The notes below the pieces were generated by a model. It ran no database searches. It was not told the origin of the DNA and worked only from the letters and a program-made list of their open reading frames with translations. From contig NC_004347.2 of NCBI RefSeq assembly GCF_000146165.2, positions 2,604,001 to 2,668,000 on the forward strand: 64,000 nt of DNA. Reading direction: 5' to 3'. This stretch comes from Shewanella oneidensis MR-1. Its GTDB lineage: Bacteria > Pseudomonadota > Gammaproteobacteria > Enterobacterales > Shewanellaceae. Below, one piece after another: positions 48,752 to 57,426 of the stretch. Both the position numbers and the translations under genes were made by a program. Within the stretch, counting starts at the first letter, position 1, and every line of letters begins with the position of its first letter.

Positions 48752-48789
48752 CGATGATGTCTGCTCTGCAGTAAATCATCATGGAGCTG

Positions 48790-48818
48790 CTAAACCGAGT
48801 CCTTTGGGCTCGGTTTAG
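48790..48818 (+). terminator. hairpin after the phytase gene
   Basis: CTAAACCGAG and CTCGGTTTAG form a 10-base stem around a 9-base loop. The T run is missing, so termination is likely but not certain. Confidence 0.6.
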
Positions 48819-49091
48819 GGTTATATCATTTCAACAGGAACTCAACATTGATTGATGTGCTTTGCATTGAAACACCCTAAACACTCTGAAACTCGTATCT
48901 TTAGGTAGCTTGGGTATATTCTTGAGGATGCTGGTTTGTAACTCGCATCTTTTGCGTGAAATCGCTATACTGCGCGGCCAAATTATCCTGGCCAAGACTT
49001 TGCTGACATCAGCATGATTGTTGCAGCGGCATTTGTCAGCAACACAGCCGGTTTAAGCCTTTTATTAAGACGTAACTCCTAGGACATACCC
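48819..49091. other. intergenic leader of the ABC-F gene
   Basis: No frame of coding character is seen. It contains the leader of the ABC-F gene, with AGGA just before the TTG start. Confidence 0.4.
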
Positions 49092-50693
49092 TTGATCTCT
49101 ACCGCAAATATCACCATGCAATTCGGCCCCGAGCCATTATTTGAAAATATCTCGGCAAAATTTGGCAACGGCAACCGTTATGGTTTGATTGGCGCTAACG
49201 GCTGCGGCAAATCCACCTTTATGAAAATCTTAAGTGGTGCCCTCGCCCCGACATCGGGCAACGTGTCCATCACGCCGGGATTAAAGGTCGGTACCCTAAG
49301 CCAAGATCAATTCGCCTTTGAGCAATACACGGTTATCGATGCGGTGATTATGGGTGATACCCAGCTGTGGAAAATTAAACAAGAACGTGACGCCATCTAC
49401 GCAAAACCAGATATGAGCGAAGAAGATGGTATGCGCGTGGGCGATCTTGAAAGCGAATTTGCCGAAATGGATGGTTACAGCGCCGAGAGCCGCGCTGGTG
49501 AGATCCTGATCGAAGCGGGTATCGAAGAGTCTTTCCACTACGGTCCAATGTCTCAGGTCGCTCCCGGCTGGAAACTGCGGGTGTTATTAGCCCAAGCGCT
49601 GTTTGCTAACCCTGATATCTTGCTGCTCGACGAACCGACCAACAACTTGGATATTCATACCATTAGTTGGCTTGAAACTGAGCTGAATAAACGCAAGTGC
49701 ACCATGATCATCATCTCCCACGATAGGCATTTCCTTAATGCCGTCTGCACCCATATGGCGGATATCGATTACGGCGAGCTGCGCATTTACCCCGGCAACT
49801 ACGACTACTTTTTAGCCCAATCGGCGTTATTGCGTGAACAACTCTTAGCCGGCAACGCTAAAAAGAGCGCCGAGATAGAAGAGTTACAGGACTTCGTTAA
49901 CCGCTTTGGTGCCAACGCTTCTAAAGCAAAACAAGCCAGTTCGCGTGCCAAACGCATGGACAAAATTAAACTGGATGAAGTGAAATCCTCCAGCCGAATT
50001 ACCCCGTCGATTCGCTTTGCCCCAGGCAAGAAAATGCATCGCCAAGCCCTAGTGCTGGAAAATCTTGGCCATGGTTTTGATGGCGAACGCTTATTCGAAG
50101 GCGGTGACTTAATTCTCGAAGCAGGTGCAAAACTGGCAATTATCGGCGAGAACGGAGTGGGTAAAACCACCCTACTACGCTGTTTAGTCAATGAGTTAAT
50201 CCACAATGAAGGCACAATTAAGTGGTCTGAAAATGCCGCTATCGGCTATTGTCCTCAGGACAGCACCAGCGATTTCGATAATGACTTGACTATTATTGAA
50301 TGGATGGACCAATGGCGCCAACCCAAACACAACGATTTGATGGTACGCGCCATGTTAGGTCGTTTGCTGTTTACCGAAGATGATGCCAATAAAAAGGCTA
50401 AAAACTGCTCAGGCGGAGAGAAAAACCGTTTAATTTTCGGTAAGTTAATGATGCAAGACATCAACGTCATCATTATGGACGAACCGACTAACCATATGGA
50501 TATGGAAGCAATCGAAGCACTCAATAATGCCCTCAAAGATTTTGAAGGCACGCTGATTTTTGTCAGCCATGACCGCGAATTTGTCTCCTCTTTAGCCACC
50601 CGTATTATCGATATTAAGGATAAAAAGCTGGTGAATTTCCAAGGGACGTTCGATGAATATTTGGCCAGTTTGGCCAGCGTACAAATAATCTAG
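49092..50693 (+). CDS. ybiT: ABC-F family ATPase, YbiT type
   Basis: The 533-residue protein has two ABC ATPase domains without membrane helices. Walker A motifs are GANGCGKST (near residue 35) and GENGVGKTT (near 352); the signature and Walker B segments are [13 protein letters not shown] and [12 protein letters not shown]. It follows E. coli YbiT nearly residue for residue in many parts ([35 protein letters not shown]). ABC-F proteins act on ribosomes; YbiT's exact task is not settled. The start is TTG at 49092 with AGGA upstream. Confidence 0.93.
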   Translation: MISTANITMQFGPEPLFENISAKFGNGNRYGLIGANGCGKSTFMKILSGALAPTSGNVSITPGLKVGTLSQDQFAFEQYTVIDAVIMGDTQLWKIKQERDAIYAKPDMSEEDGMRVGDLESEFAEMDGYSAESRAGEILIEAGIEESFHYGPMSQVAPGWKLRVLLAQALFANPDILLLDEPTNNLDIHTISWLETELNKRKCTMIIISHDRHFLNAVCTHMADIDYGELRIYPGNYDYFLAQSALLREQLLAGNAKKSAEIEELQDFVNRFGANASKAKQASSRAKRMDKIKLDEVKSSSRITPSIRFAPGKKMHRQALVLENLGHGFDGERLFEGGDLILEAGAKLAIIGENGVGKTTLLRCLVNELIHNEGTIKWSENAAIGYCPQDSTSDFDNDLTIIEWMDQWRQPKHNDLMVRAMLGRLLFTEDDANKKAKNCSGGEKNRLIFGKLMMQDINVIIMDEPTNHMDMEAIEALNNALKDFEGTLIFVSHDREFVSSLATRIIDIKDKKLVNFQGTFDEYLASLASVQII

Positions 50694-50736
50694 ACTCACG
50701 CTCATAACACCACTCTCGCTGCGACCATGATTATCT

Positions 50737-50769
50737 CGACAAGTTAGCTTTAGGTCAGTTAACTTGTCG
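50737..50769 (+). terminator. hairpin after the ABC-F gene
   Basis: CGACAAGTTA and TAACTTGTCG form a perfect 10-base stem around a 13-base loop. No T run follows, so its action as a terminator is tentative. Confidence 0.45.
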
Positions 50770-50823
50770 TGTCGGTAGCAGCGCAGGCTGTATTTTCCTG
50801 CAACTTACCTACAGTTAGATCTC

Positions 50824-51365
50824 TTAGCTATTACATTCCAAAGTGATAGGGATAATTGTAGCGACTATTGACTTGCAATTGTTGGCTCTATCATTCACCA
50901 CATTGTCAGGCCGCGGGGTTTTAAAGCTAGCCTGATCACTAAAGACAATAACAGAGTAGATACCGTCAACGACGCCTAAACAGTGAGCTACGGCTAAAAA
51001 ATGTTTATAGTTTTGCTTTAAAACGCGTTCGCTTGGCAAATATCTGCTGCGTCCAAAATGCTTGTTTCTCAGCACCAAATATCCAACCTGAATAATTTTT
51101 TACTTCAATCACAAAAATCCCGAAATGGGTTAATAGTACCAAATCAACCTCCGTTAAAGACGGCGTATTTTGATGCTCAGTCTCGATTGGCAAAATGAGG
51201 TTTCGATAAAGTCGATACTCTTCACCCTTTAACCCTTTTTTAAGTAAATTAGCGACCCGCTTTTCACCTAGCAGACCCAATCTATTGGTACGGTATTCGT
51301 TAAATAAGGAACGAAAGAGTAGCGAAAATACCTAATGCAATGAATAATAAAGGAATAATCATCAT
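50824..51365 (-). pseudogene. NERD-domain protein gene, broken by frameshifts
   Basis: Three fragments on the minus strand join into one former gene. The first (from the ATG at 51365) gives a membrane anchor, MMIIPLLFIALGIFATLSFLI, and stops. The second, in another frame, gives NRLGLLGEKRVANLLKKGL through EVDLVLLTHFGIFVIEVKNYSG and GAEKQAFWTQQIFAKRTRF, the typical nuclease-related domain with its conserved D and ExK residues. The third (frame open to 50824) continues LKQNYKHFLAVAHCLGV and runs to the stop. NERD proteins are suspected nucleases or DNA-processing proteins. The anchor-NERD layout is common in Gammaproteobacteria. Two disruptions make loss of function likely. Confidence 0.75.
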
Positions 51366-51545
51366 AGTCTTCAGCGAGTCAAATATTGACTGTATCGGTA
51401 ATATGACCACGATGATAGTCCACATTTACCACGAATTGGCATTAGCTAATAAGTAGATATAAAAGCCTTACCCAGCAATATTTGGGAGAAAAACGCGTTA
51501 GATTCCCACCTCTAATTTTTGAGTTTCGGATTAAAATTTCTATGG

Positions 51546-51621
51546 GTTTAACGTTTGGTTAAGGGGCGGGCTTTAGCCCGTCCCAGTGAGCGAAGCGAAC
51601 GATTTGAACCATTTGTTAGGC
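51546..51621 (-). other. integron-type attC site of the ParB-like cassette
   Basis: Read on the minus strand, the site starts GCCTAAC (R'', RYYYAAC) right after the stop codon of the cassette gene and ends GTTAAAC (R', GTTRRRY). The inner arms AAATGGTTC and TTAACCAAAC pair, and a stem GGGACGGGCT/AGCCCGCCCC lies between. Length is 76 bases. This is the standard attC build and position. Confidence 0.7.
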
Positions 51622-52002
51622 TTATTCATAAGGTAGGTCATCTGGATCAACCCCCACATAATCTGGTTCTGGCAAAACTGGCAGACGATATGCAAGTAAG
51701 AATTTACGCCCCTCTAAAAAAGCTTTTACCACTCTGTGCATACCGTCCATCACTCGCCCGTCAGGGCAGAGAATTATTGGATAGGAAAGGTCAGTAGCTT
51801 CAATTAGACGGATGTGATCTGCAATGGATTTGCAGGTTGGCTTCTCACCTTCCAAGCTATACCAGTAGGGCTCATCTAATTCACGTATGTCATTTAGTAA
51901 ATGCTCAGTAACCTCTAGTCCTTTTGTGAGGCAAATTAGACTATCAACATCCCAGGCCTGAAGCCCTTTGTTGCTGTTTCTGAGGTGGTACTGTTTTCTC
52001 AT
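51622..52002 (-). CDS. ParB/sulfiredoxin-fold-like protein on a gene cassette
   Basis: A 126-residue soluble protein with no signal peptide. The part LSYPIILCPDGRVMDGMHRVV near residue 73 resembles the ParB-like nuclease/sulfiredoxin fold (DGRVMDGxHR), and the ending LPEPDYVGVDPDDLPYE is typical of a family of short proteins often found on mobile DNA. The function is unknown; an N6-modification or nuclease-like role would be guesswork. The stop codon directly abuts one attC site and the ATG starts four bases after the R' end of another, the layout of an integron gene cassette. Confidence 0.75.
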   Translation of the reverse strand: MRKQYHLRNSNKGLQAWDVDSLICLTKGLEVTEHLLNDIRELDEPYWYSLEGEKPTCKSIADHIRLIEATDLSYPIILCPDGRVMDGMHRVVKAFLEGRKFLLAYRLPVLPEPDYVGVDPDDLPYE

Positions 52003-52005
52003 AAT

Positions 52006-52065
52006 GCCTAACGTCTTAGTATTTATGCGCTGCGCTGTTTGCAGGGCATAAATCGCTTGTTGGAC
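52006..52065 (-). other. attC site upstream of the cassette gene
   Basis: Read on the minus strand it runs from GTCCAAC (R'') to GTTAGGC (R'), 60 bases, with the strong internal inverted repeat ATTTATGCCCTGC / GCAGCGCATAAAT. It would be the attC of a preceding cassette now lost or replaced by the IS91-type element to its right. Confidence 0.65.
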
Positions 52066-52431
52066 TTGGCCGCTGCCACATCCATGTCAATTGGTATAAA
52101 TGATGCTATAGGAATTTGTTTTTTTGCGGTAGCGGTTTTTTATACAGTTTGGAGGGTAATCACTTGATATCGTTTTTGCTTTCTCATTCTTTTACACTCA
52201 CTTCTGACTGATTGTTGACCTTGGTTGACAGCATTTTGGCCCCAGATTCAGGCTGACACTCATACCCTATCCCCTCATCGGCTTAACCCCATAAGGCTGG
52301 CTGCTTTTCGCTGTCGGTTACGCTACGTCTTGAGGGCGTGGTTATCCTGACATACGTACTGGCTGACCTTGGCTGTTTATCATCACTACCGACTGCGGTC
52401 TTATCAACCCAATAAACTGCAAATGACCTAA

Positions 52432-53460
52432 CTAGCATTGCGGACATGACCACAAACAGTCCTTCTTAACCAAAGGACTCGCCAATACCACCTGCGGCTT
52501 ACGTAGTTGCCGCAGGATGAGCGCCAGCTTTTTGCGGCGGCAAGCATTGGCAAGAAAACCAAAATGTCTCACTCGCATCAGCCCTTTGGGCAACACATGC
52601 AGTAAATAACGGCGGATAAACTCATCACAGCTTAGCCACATTTGCTTATGCTGCTGACCGTCACGATAGTCTTTGTAGTTAAAACGGACATGGTCTGCGG
52701 TCACTTCTGCAATTCTTGATTCATGCAACATGCCTTTACGGGTATAACGCCCAAGGTATTCCACCACGGTTTCGGCGCGGCTTAGACACGCTTTGCTGTA
52801 AACACACCACGGCTTTGCCATTAAGGTTTCAGCCGCTGGAATAGCCAGCTCATGTTGTCGCAGTGCCCGTAATAGCTTAGCCCGATACACGGTGGACAAG
52901 GCTTTAACCGGAAACAGATAATCCGTTTTCACGCCATGCCAATCTCCCGCTGACGTCACCACCCCACCAGGGATTAAGCAATGCAAGTGGATATGTTGAC
53001 TCAAGGTCTGCCCCCACGTGTGCAGCACCATAGTGCAACCCAATTGACCCTGAAGGTGTTTCCGTTTCATGCCAAACTGCGCCAGCGTCTGCCACACCGA
53101 TTCAAACAACGCGCTATAGAGCGGCTTGGCAGCATAGTGCGCCAAGATGTTCAACTCGTGGGGTAAGGTAAAAACCAAATGGAAATAGCGGCAAGGCAAG
53201 ACTTGCGCCTGCTGCGTAGCAATCCACGCTTGCGTCTGCCTTCCCTGACAACGAGGGCAATGCCGGTCACCACAGGAGCAACACACCTGCTGCTCATACT
53301 GGCAAGTATCACAACGCCAGTGCTGCATCCCTAAGGTTTGCGTGCGACACTGTTGAATATGCTGGCAGACCAAAGCTTGCTGCTCGGTCAGTTTATGCTG
53401 CTGTTGATAGTGGGCTAAGTGCTGCTGAAGGATATCGCTTAAATGGTAGGAGGTTGCCAT
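52432..53460 (-). CDS. IS91-family transposase
   Basis: The 342-residue rolling-circle transposase has an N-terminal zinc-binding region (CDTCQYEQQVCCSCGDRHCPRC near residue 50), the HUH-type metal-binding motif HIHLHCLIPGG near 140 and the tyrosine region VVEYLGRYTRKG near 233. Length and order agree with the Zn-finger plus Y2-transposase architecture of this family. It starts inside the end of the tyrosine recombinase gene (22-base overlap), so the two are translationally coupled. About 360 bases between its stop and the attC site carry no gene and should contain oriIS. Confidence 0.92.
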   Translation of the reverse strand: MATSYHLSDILQQHLAHYQQQHKLTEQQALVCQHIQQCRTQTLGMQHWRCDTCQYEQQVCCSCGDRHCPRCQGRQTQAWIATQQAQVLPCRYFHLVFTLPHELNILAHYAAKPLYSALFESVWQTLAQFGMKRKHLQGQLGCTMVLHTWGQTLSQHIHLHCLIPGGVVTSAGDWHGVKTDYLFPVKALSTVYRAKLLRALRQHELAIPAAETLMAKPWCVYSKACLSRAETVVEYLGRYTRKGMLHESRIAEVTADHVRFNYKDYRDGQQHKQMWLSCDEFIRRYLLHVLPKGLMRVRHFGFLANACRRKKLALILRQLRKPQVVLASPLVKKDCLWSCPQC

Positions 53461-54302
53461 GCATTTCCCCCAAGACTTGCTAGCAAGTCACAGCCTTGAT
53501 GACCTAATTCCGGCGACCAATGCAAGTAGCGTTCAGTAGACTTGATACTGTGATGCCCAAGCTGAGCCTGTAATTGATGAAGTGGCATACCCGCTTGTAA
53601 TTGATGGGTTGCATAAGCATGCCTTAGGCTGTGTGGACTGCATGGCTTAGTGATACTCGCTAAGCGGGCCGCCTTCGCTAACGCTTTACGAAAGGTCGAC
53701 TCATGCAGCGGATAAACCACATCATGATAGGTCGAGGCAAACAACCATTCGACGGGATGATACGCTTGCCAATACTGACGCAACAGGATGAGTAAAGTCG
53801 GTGAGAGTATCACCCAGCGGTCGCAGGCACCCTTGCCTTGACACACTTTGAGTAACTGCCGCTGCCCATCGATATCAGCAACCTTAATATGGGTTAACTC
53901 ACTGACACGCAAACCACAACCATAACACAGCGCCAACATAGCGCGTTGTTTCAGGTTTTGACAGTGGTACAGCAGTGCCGCGATATCTTGGCAACTAAGC
54001 AATTGCGGCAGTTTGTGCGGACGTTTCGGTAAACTTAGCTGAATCGTAAAGTCACGTTTTAGGACATGTTCATAGAAAAAATGAATGCCATTAAGCTGTA
54101 ACTTTAAAGTAGCTCTGGAATGATGCCGCTCAAGATTTAAGTAACGGAAATAAGCCGTAAGCTGCTCATCCGTAATGTTATCGAGCGGTTGGTTTGCATA
54201 GTGCTGAAGTTGGGTGATGGCATACAAATAAGCGTTACGCGTTCGGGCCGAGTAACCACGTAAACTAATCTCATCATGGAATTGTTGCAGAAGTGATGAC
54301 AT
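53439..54302 (-). CDS. tyrosine recombinase (XerC/D-like), IS91-associated
   Basis: The 287-residue site-specific recombinase has an N-terminal SAM-like core-binding domain (residues 1-85) and a catalytic domain with R in GCGLRVSELTHI near 148, HxxR in HSLRHAYATH near 235, H in LGHHSIKSTERY near 258 and the nucleophile Y in ERYLHW. The full R-H-R-H-Y set is present. It lacks the extra helix patch expected of integron integrases. A sequence palindrome (54310-54337) stands just upstream of its start. Recombinases of this kind accompany certain IS91 elements; their part in transposition is not known. Confidence 0.9.
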   Translation of the reverse strand: MSSLLQQFHDEISLRGYSARTRNAYLYAITQLQHYANQPLDNITDEQLTAYFRYLNLERHHSRATLKLQLNGIHFFYEHVLKRDFTIQLSLPKRPHKLPQLLSCQDIAALLYHCQNLKQRAMLALCYGCGLRVSELTHIKVADIDGQRQLLKVCQGKGACDRWVILSPTLLILLRQYWQAYHPVEWLFASTYHDVVYPLHESTFRKALAKAARLASITKPCSPHSLRHAYATHQLQAGMPLHQLQAQLGHHSIKSTERYLHWSPELGHQGCDLLASLGGNAWQPPTI

Positions 54303-54309
54303 GGTAGAC

Positions 54310-54337
54310 CTCCTAGGTAAGGGATTATCCCTAGGAG
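54310..54337. promoter_or_regulatory. nested palindrome before the recombinase gene
   Basis: CTCCTAGG and CCTAGGAG form an outer 8-base stem that encloses the inner palindrome GGGATTATCCC. It is 8 bases upstream of the recombinase start and may be an operator, a translation-controlling hairpin or part of terIS. Confidence 0.45.
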
Positions 54338-54400
54338 TAAGTGTGGAGCAGCGGTTCGCTTTAGGCTCCGCGCAGCGGCTTAGTTCAACATTTTATTCGT

Positions 54401-54519
54401 GCGCATGCGCGTTTACCTCATTAGACCAGTGAAAACGCGCACAGTTAACTATCTGTATGCAAAGAACTTATCAGCTTTTTATCAAATACACCATCCCGGA
54501 AAACGCGCATGCGCGTTTT
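54401..54519. repeat. repeated GC-rich palindromes
   Basis: GCGCATGCGC occurs at 54401-54410 (followed by GTTT) and inside the perfect 20-base palindrome AAAACGCGCATGCGCGTTTT at 54500-54519. A half copy AAAACGCGCA lies at 54432-54441. The first copy and the half copy also pair with each other as an inverted repeat (TGCGCGTTT / AAACGCGCA). Confidence 0.8.
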
Positions 54520-54789
54520 TCAAACCTATTAACTAAAAGTAAGTCACTATAGTTAATTGATTTTATGGAATTTTATTTATTGCGGTTAGAGTTAGTGCGC
54601 ACTGTTATTGCCTTAAAATCATACTAAAACACCTAAATTTAATACGACTGTATACCCATATATTGTTTGCCGATTTATGGTAGGACCAAACATTGGTAAA
54701 AACATAAGAATTTTTATGGTAACAGGAGTGGGAATTTTCGATTGAGCTAACGAGCCAAAACACGGAATGAGCCAATATCTTTTTAGCTG

Positions 54790-54996
54790 AACGAACAGCG
54801 AGAGGGCTAGTTAGGATTGGCATTGTTGCAACAGTGACCGTTGGTGGCATGACCGCTCTTCACATCTGCTCCATAGGGATATGGGAAATGCCAGTATGAT
54901 GTCGGGAACATCATTGGCCATGTGATCGCAACATTCGGATATCCATATACAGCAGATGCCGCCGTCGAGCCTATAGGGATACTTATTGTTAAATAA
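54790..54996 (+). pseudogene. frameshifted C-terminal gene remnant, unidentified
   Basis: Frame one reads GLVRIGIVATVTVGGMTALHI and soon stops. The adjoining frame reads GYGKCQYDVGNIIGHVIATF and ends PYTADAAVEPIGILIVK with a stop at 54994-54996. Both read like protein and would join by one frameshift. I do not recognise the family. Confidence 0.3.
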
Positions 54997-55090
54997 AGAG
55001 GCAGGTGTCACTGGGGAAACAATAACAATTCATCCTACTCACCTGATGACAAACTCACCTTCCCTATCTCACTAAATAACCCCAACTTAA

Positions 55091-55939
55091 CTATTCTCGG
55101 CAGATGGTTAAACGGCGAAGCGCAAATATACCCAGTAGCGAAAGGATTAATAGGGATAAACTGCCACCGCCGCTATAGCCTTGTTTATGTTCGATGGTTG
55201 CAATATGTTCTTCTTTCACACGGGTTTTAAAGCGGGCTAATTCGGCGTCTAAGTTAGTGATCATATCGTTTACCGCTAGCTCAAAGCCTTCGGCAGACTT
55301 TTCACGCAGTACACCCGTTACTCTTACTGCGGTAGAACTGTCGATAAGTTGGTTGATACCGGGCGCCCTGAACAGCATCTTTTGGCTACGCATATCAAAT
55401 ACCGCTGTATCGACAAAGGTTTGGATTGCGTTTTCATTACCGGGCACCATATACATGCCGACTATGGTCCAATAAAGTAATGAAGCCTTATTCTCGCTGC
55501 TTTGTAACAGTTGATCGTAAGACACCAGTGCCATCACATCGACATCATGTAAGCGGGCAACCTGCTGCAAGGTGCTAAAACCTTTGCCATTTTTAAGATA
55601 AGTACTGGGGATTAATTCGATACGGTCAATAAAGTCATATTTAACAAAGGATTGTTTAACCTTATCGAGCAAAGTGATTTGCGAGCTGCTATCGAGGGCT
55701 TCATATTGCCAATGAGTTGAAGGTAAAAAGGCGATGCCGACCGTGATGGGAAGACGCAAAACCGGAATACTGGGCTGCTGCGCCTCACGTTGTTTATCGT
55801 CGGGATAGAGATATTCGACTAGGCTGCTGGAAACCACGTTTTTTTCGGTGGTGTTACCGTTAAAAAACGCACTGCAACCGCCAAGCAACATGCTGATAGA
55901 TGTCAGCGCGCCTAAAAGAATCATTAACTTTGTTTTCAT
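55091..55939 (-). CDS. rhombotarget lipoprotein with GlyGly-CTERM tail
   Basis: The 282-residue protein has a lipoprotein signal (MKTKLMILLGALTSISMLLGGC, lipidated Cys near residue 22) and a C-terminal sorting signal: SGGGSLSLLILSLLGIFALRR, that is a glycine-rich motif, a hydrophobic segment and basic residues. This fits the GlyGly-CTERM domain processed by rhombosortase, and the combination with a lipoprotein signal matches the rhombotarget lipoprotein family. I start at the ATG at 55939 (MKTKL), not at the upstream in-frame codon at 55969. The rhombosortase gene rrtA is at 24679-25293. The specific role of the lipoprotein is unknown. Confidence 0.85.
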   Translation of the reverse strand: MKTKLMILLGALTSISMLLGGCSAFFNGNTTEKNVVSSSLVEYLYPDDKQREAQQPSIPVLRLPITVGIAFLPSTHWQYEALDSSSQITLLDKVKQSFVKYDFIDRIELIPSTYLKNGKGFSTLQQVARLHDVDVMALVSYDQLLQSSENKASLLYWTIVGMYMVPGNENAIQTFVDTAVFDMRSQKMLFRAPGINQLIDSSTAVRVTGVLREKSAEGFELAVNDMITNLDAELARFKTRVKEEHIATIEHKQGYSGGGSLSLLILSLLGIFALRRLTICRE

Positions 55940-56105
55940 CTGTTTCCCTACCGTATCCTTACTGCGCACAGCCCATTCAGCCGGTGCTTGATGACGCTAC
56001 CTTAGCGAGTCATTGCTGTAAAAACAAGCCGTTAACCTCACATTACGGCCTTTAAAATAGCTTTTGTTTGGTTTTATTGGGAATAAAACGGAGCCTAGAA
56101 ATAAC

Positions 56106-56129
56106 AAAGCCGCATCGGAATGCGGCTTT
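56106..56129 (-). terminator. terminator of def
   Basis: AAAGCCGCAT and ATGCGGCTTT form a 10-base stem around a 4-base loop, 24 bases after the def stop on the minus strand. The T run is short and broken (TTTGTTATTTC). Confidence 0.65.
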
Positions 56130-56152
56130 AATAAGGTTGCAAATTAAAACAC

Positions 56153-56644
56153 TTAAGCGTATTTACGCACTTTTTTAAGCGCGATTTGCTGCTTGAGTGT
56201 AGAAAGATGCTCGATAAACACTTTACCGTGTAAATGGTCGATTTCGTGTTGTAAAACAATGGCTAAAAAGTCATCGGTTTCAATTTCAATCGCTTTACCC
56301 TGTCTGTCTAAAGCAGTGACTTTGACCTTTTCAAAACGAGTGACTTTTGCGCGGTAACCCGGGATTGAAAGACAGCCTTCTTCACCCACGTATTCGCCTG
56401 ATTTTTCAACAATTTCAGGATTAACCAGCACTAGAGGTTGATCGCGCGTTTCGGACAAATCGATCACAATCACCGCATCTGTACTGCCCACTTGGGTCGA
56501 AGCTAGACCAATACCATCGTCAGTGTGGTACATGGTTTCGATTAAGTCGTCGATAAATCCCTGAATCGCTTCTATATCTTTTACGGGTTGTGCTTTGCGC
56601 TTTAGACGCTCATCGGGAATTGTCAGAATATCGAGTACAGCCAT
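56153..56644 (-). CDS. def: peptide deformylase
   Basis: The 163-residue metalloenzyme removes the N-formyl group from new proteins. The three signature motifs are present: GIGLASTQVG (GxGxAAxQ, with S-T in place of the usual A-A) near residue 44, EEGCLSIPG near 88 and QHEIDHLHG (metal-binding HExxH) near 131. It is a stand-alone gene, not next to fmt, so the genome probably carries another def by fmt. Length is normal. Confidence 0.95.
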   Translation of the reverse strand: MAVLDILTIPDERLKRKAQPVKDIEAIQGFIDDLIETMYHTDDGIGLASTQVGSTDAVIVIDLSETRDQPLVLVNPEIVEKSGEYVGEEGCLSIPGYRAKVTRFEKVKVTALDRQGKAIEIETDDFLAIVLQHEIDHLHGKVFIEHLSTLKQQIALKKVRKYA

Positions 56645-56853
56645 GCCTGTTTTATCTCTTAGTGAGTCAAAAAATTTGGCGCTATTATGAACTATTCCTG
56701 TGTTTTCTCAATATTCAAAACTAAATAGTTTAATAAAAATCATTACAATCGGTTTTTTAGATTTAAAATCCCGCTATTTAAACAATCCACACTTTCACTA
56801 GCACAACATTTAACGTTACACTGCCTGACTCTTTTTAAGATTGATTGAGCATT

Positions 56854-57297
56854 GACATGCGGTTTGCAAAGGATAAATCCCCACTTTATCGTTATTTAGA
56901 GCAGGATTTGGTCATTTCGCCAGAGGATGCTCTGGATATGCCGCACACACAAGGCGCGGCATTATCGCCGATGGCGAAGATATGGCATATTGTCGCGATG
57001 ATCCCACTCGGTAAAGTCAGCAGCTACGGTAAGGTTGCCGATTTTGCAGGTTTACCGGGTCGTGCCAGATATGTGTCTAAAGCGCTAAAATCAGCACCTG
57101 AACATTTGTCACTTCCCTGGCATAGGGTACTCAATAGTCAAGGGAAAATTTCCTTCGATAAGCATTCAGCCTCCTTTCAGGAACAGATGGAATTATTGCG
57201 CCTTGAGGGCGTAACAGTGAACTGTGGCAAGGTAGACTTGTCTGAATGTGAGTGGCAACCGGATATGGCAACCTTAGTGATGTCAATCCCTTTCTAG
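56854..57297 (+). CDS. alkyltransferase-like (ATL) DNA-binding protein
   Basis: The protein resembles the DNA-binding domain of O6-methylguanine methyltransferases (IWHIVAMIPLGKVSSYGKVADFAGLPGRARYV near residue 45), but the active-site PCHR reads PWHR. With the methyl-accepting cysteine replaced by tryptophan it should bind alkylated guanine without repairing it and hand lesions to other pathways such as nucleotide excision repair. ATL proteins usually have about 100-110 residues; here the frame adds some 40 residues upstream. I give the ATG at 56854, but a start at the internal ATG near 56971 would give the classic length. Confidence 0.85.
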   Translation, partial: DMRFAKDKSPLYRYLEQDLVISPEDALDMPHTQGAALSPMAKIWHIVAMIPLGKVSSYGKVADFAGLPGRARYVSKALKSAPEHLSLPWHRVLNSQGKISFDKHSASFQEQMELLRLEGVTVNCGKVDLSECEWQPDMATLVMSIPF

Positions 57298-57426
57298 TTT
57301 AATATATTGATCTATAGACTGTTTACACTCAATACGACCTCAGCTATAAACACTTAAGGTTGATTGCTCAGCCTATAGGATAAGTGGTAAAAGCCGCTTT
57401 CTGTTTGCGATATAAAGGAGCATGAC

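Larger units (their letters stand above)
52069..54390 (-). mobile_element. IS91-family element with tyrosine recombinase gene
   Basis: The element holds a tyrosine recombinase gene and an IS91-type transposase gene, both on the minus strand and overlapping by 22 bases. Ends are approximate. At the left (downstream of the transposase, where oriIS should lie) the minus strand reads CAAG at 52065-52068, one of the two tetranucleotides next to which IS91 elements insert. At the right the boundary is somewhere in 54340-54390, where attC-like text (GCAGCGGCTTAGTTCAA) begins. No terminal inverted repeats or target duplication are visible, as expected for this family. Confidence 0.65.
54391..55090. 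other. gene-free accessory stretch with palindromes and gene remnant
   Basis: The only features seen are the GCGCATGCGC-type palindromes (54401-54519) and a frameshifted gene tail (54790-54996). The two short minus-strand frames here do not read like protein. Confidence 0.5.

Noticed and set aside
53439..54302. Reading the tyrosine recombinase as the integron integrase for the nearby cassette
   Set aside because: It lacks the additional helix patch typical of IntI, is fused by overlap to an IS91-type transposase gene and lies within that element.
54605..55011. Two short minus-strand frames (81 and 66 codons)
   Set aside because: Composition and codon pattern are not protein-like, no start signals are present, and the plus strand holds a better explained gene remnant.
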